This document shows, one piece after another, positions 4,308 to 5,758 of a DNA stretch of 5,758 bases. How positions within the stretch are numbered: the stretch's first letter is position 1; each line of letters begins with the position of its first letter. The DNA is from Lysobacteraceae bacterium. GTDB taxonomy: Bacteria; Pseudomonadota; Gammaproteobacteria; Xanthomonadales; Xanthomonadaceae. The position numbers and the translations under genes are program-made. The stretch spans positions 1 to 5,758 of the forward strand of contig DMID01000192.1 of assembly GCA_003449195.1 (NCBI GenBank), given 5' to 3'. A model generated the notes under the pieces. That model did no database searches, was not told where the DNA came from, and saw only the letters and a list, made by a program, of their open reading frames with translations.

Positions 4308-5758
4308 TTACCAGGTGCCGGTCTGCTTGAAATCGGCGATGCCCTTCTTGAAGGCCGCTTCGATCTCGTCGTTCCATGCGCCGGTGTCGTTGATCTTGCC
4401 GACCAGCTCGCCCTGGGTATTGACGAAATGCGCATGCAGGGCCGCTTCGAAGGCGCCGATCTTGGCCACCGGCACGTCGTCGAGGAAACCCTCGTTGACC
4501 GCATAGATGGACAGCGCCTGCAGCGCGATCGGCAGCGGGGCGTACTGCTTCTGCTTCATCAGCTCAGTGACGCGCTGACCGCGCTCGAGCTGCTTGCGGG
4601 TGGCTTCGTCCAGGTCCGAGGCGAACTGCGCGAACGCAGCCAGCTCGCGGTACTGGGCCAGCGCAAGGCGGATGCCGCCGGAAAGCTTCTTGATGATCTT
4701 GGTCTGGGCCGAGCCACCGACGCGCGACACCGAGATGCCGGCGTTCACGGCCGGGCGGATGCCGGCGTTGAACAGGTCGGTCTCGAGGAAGATCTGGCCG
4801 TCGGTGATCGAGATCACGTTGGTCGGCACGAACGCGGACACGTCGCCGGCCTGCGTCTCGATGATCGGCAGCGCGGTCAGCGAGCCGGTCTTGCCGGTCA
4901 CGGCGCCGTTGGTGAACTTTTCCACGTAGGCCTCGGACACGCGGCAGGCGCGCTCGAGCAGACGCGAGTGCAGGTAGAACACGTCGCCCGGATAGGCTTC
5001 GCGGCCCGGCGGGCGGCGCAGCAGCAGCGAGATCTGGCGGTAGGCCACGGCCTGCTTGGACAGGTCGTCGTAGATGATCAGCGCGTCTTCGCCGCGGTCC
5101 AGGAAGTACTCGCCCATCGTGCAGCCGGAATAGGCACTGATGTACTGCATGGCGGCCGACTCGGACGCGGTGGCGGCGACGATGATGGTGTGGGCCATCG
5201 CGCCGTTTTCCTCGAGCTTGCGCACCACGTTGGCAACGGTCGAGGCCTTCTGCCCGATCGCCACGTACACGCATTTGATGCCCGTGCCCTTCTGGTTGAT
5301 GATCGCGTCGATCGCCATCGCGGTCTTGCCGGTCTGGCGATCGCCGATGATCAGCTCGCGCTGGCCGCGACCGATCGGGATCATCGCATCGACCGACTTG
5401 TAGCCGGTCTGCACCGGCTGGTCGACCGACTTGCGCCAGATCACGCCCGGGGCCACGCGCTCCACCGGCGCGGTCAGCGCGGCGGGGATCGGGCCCTTGC
5501 CGTCGATCGGCTCGCCCAGCGCGTTGACCACGCGGCCGAGCAGTTCCGGGCCCACCGGCACTTCGAGGATGCGGCCGGTGGTCTTGGCCACGTCGCCCTC
5601 GCGCAGGTGCTCGTAGTCGCCCAGCACCACGGCGCCGACCGAGTCGCGCTCCAGGTTCAGCGCCAGCGCATAGGTCGGCAGGCCGTGCGCATTGGCCGGC
5701 AGCTCGATCATTTCGCCCTGCATCGCGTCGGCCAGGCCGAAGATGCGCACGATGCCGT
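4308..5758 (-). CDS. atpA: F1Fo ATP synthase alpha subunit, 5' partial (start outside window)
   Basis: Alpha provides the non-catalytic nucleotide sites and the arginine finger of the F1 hexamer. The frame is open to the right edge and gives 482 full codons. By alignment to the E. coli protein about 36 N-terminal residues are missing; the GTG at 5748-5750 is an internal Val codon (GIVRIFGLAD), not the start. Counting that Val as 1: crown barrel with MQGEMIELP (10-18) and ALNLERDSVGAV (30-41); ILEVPVGPELLGRVVNALG (61-79); Walker A GDRQTGKT (136-143); Walker B ALIIYDD (223-229); the segment YRQISLLLRRPPGREAYPGD (237-256); and SVSRVGG with the arginine finger Arg343 (E. coli Arg376). The C-terminal helical domain ends in FKQTGTW. 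A five-residue insertion (AHGLP, 21-25) sits in the crown domain. The sequence strongly resembles the Xanthomonas/Xylella protein. TAA ends the gene 71 nt before atpG. Confidence 0.99.
   Translation of the reverse strand, partial: GIVRIFGLADAMQGEMIELPANAHGLPTYALALNLERDSVGAVVLGDYEHLREGDVAKTTGRILEVPVGPELLGRVVNALGEPIDGKGPIPAALTAPVERVAPGVIWRKSVDQPVQTGYKSVDAMIPIGRGQRELIIGDRQTGKTAMAIDAIINQKGTGIKCVYVAIGQKASTVANVVRKLEENGAMAHTIIVAATASESAAMQYISAYSGCTMGEYFLDRGEDALIIYDDLSKQAVAYRQISLLLRRPPGREAYPGDVFYLHSRLLERACRVSEAYVEKFTNGAVTGKTGSLTALPIIETQAGDVSAFVPTNVISITDGQIFLETDLFNAGIRPAVNAGISVSRVGGSAQTKIIKKLSGGIRLALAQYRELAAFAQFASDLDEATRKQLERGQRVTELMKQKQYAPLPIALQALSIYAVNEGFLDDVPVAKIGAFEAALHAHFVNTQGELVGKINDTGAWNDEIEAAFKKGIADFKQTGTW
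5667..5702 (-). repeat. Imperfect 15-bp direct repeat inside atpA
   Basis: On the minus strand CTGCCGGCCAATGCG (5688-5702) and CTGCCGACCTATGCG (5667-5681) match at 13 of 15 bases with a 21-nt period. They encode LPANA and LPTYA. The repeat brackets five codons that are extra relative to E. coli AtpA, which suggests a small in-frame duplication followed by divergence. Confidence 0.55.

Noticed and set aside
3517..4506. A 329-codon plus-strand open frame antisense to atpG and the end of atpA.
   Set aside because: It crosses two certain genes and their spacer and has no recognisable domain; it is a high-GC antisense shadow.
5748..5750. GTG as the start codon of atpA.
   Set aside because: It encodes the internal Val of the conserved GIVRIFGLAD block; the frame continues upstream to the edge and about 36 residues of the family N-terminus are still missing.
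1..5758. Mobile elements, CRISPR arrays, tRNA or rRNA genes, phage or defence genes.
   Set aside because: I looked on both strands and saw no transposase, terminal repeats, spaced array, tRNA-like cloverleaf or defence-type domain; the window is accounted for by housekeeping genes and short spacers.

Overview
The window is a high-GC piece of bacterial chromosome that looks like a housekeeping locus. Almost all coding sequence is on the minus strand, so the biological order runs right to left. It contains the last four genes of an F1Fo ATP synthase operon (atpA 5'-partial, atpG, atpD, atpC), then a small plus-strand membrane-protein gene of the GtrA family, then the first 291 codons of glmU, which runs off the left edge. 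The close match of the AtpA, AtpC and GlmU sequences to the Xanthomonas/Xylella proteins, recalled from memory, points to a gammaproteobacterium of the Xanthomonadaceae (Lysobacterales), for example a Lysobacter-, Luteimonas- or Thermomonas-like genus. The genus cannot be fixed from this window.

Layout from right to left: atpA (4308-5758) lacks only about 36 N-terminal codons. A 71-nt spacer that can form two tandem hairpins leads to atpG (3373-4236). A 37-nt spacer with a strong Shine-Dalgarno leads to atpD (1908-3335). A 32-nt spacer leads to atpC (1453-1875). The operon ends in a 110-nt convergent gap holding a perfect 11-bp inverted repeat flanked by T-runs on both strands, a bidirectional terminator shared with the plus-strand gtrA-like gene (959-1342). 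gtrA and glmU (875 to left edge) diverge from an 83-bp intergenic region that must hold the promoters of both unless gtrA is read from elsewhere.

The four atp genes encode alpha, gamma, beta and epsilon, i.e. the catalytic hexamer, the rotor shaft and the inhibitory foot of F1. The remaining genes (atpI/B/E/F/H) are expected just beyond the right edge. GlmU makes UDP-GlcNAc for peptidoglycan and LPS. The GtrA-like protein belongs to a family linked to polyprenyl-linked sugar translocation, so a cell-envelope link with glmU is possible but unproven.

I found no previously undescribed system. The points worth a second look are modest: a short insertion in the alpha-subunit crown domain associated with an imperfect direct repeat, short insertions in the beta subunit, structured intercistronic RNA between atpA and atpG, and the oppositely oriented gtrA-like gene between atpC and glmU.
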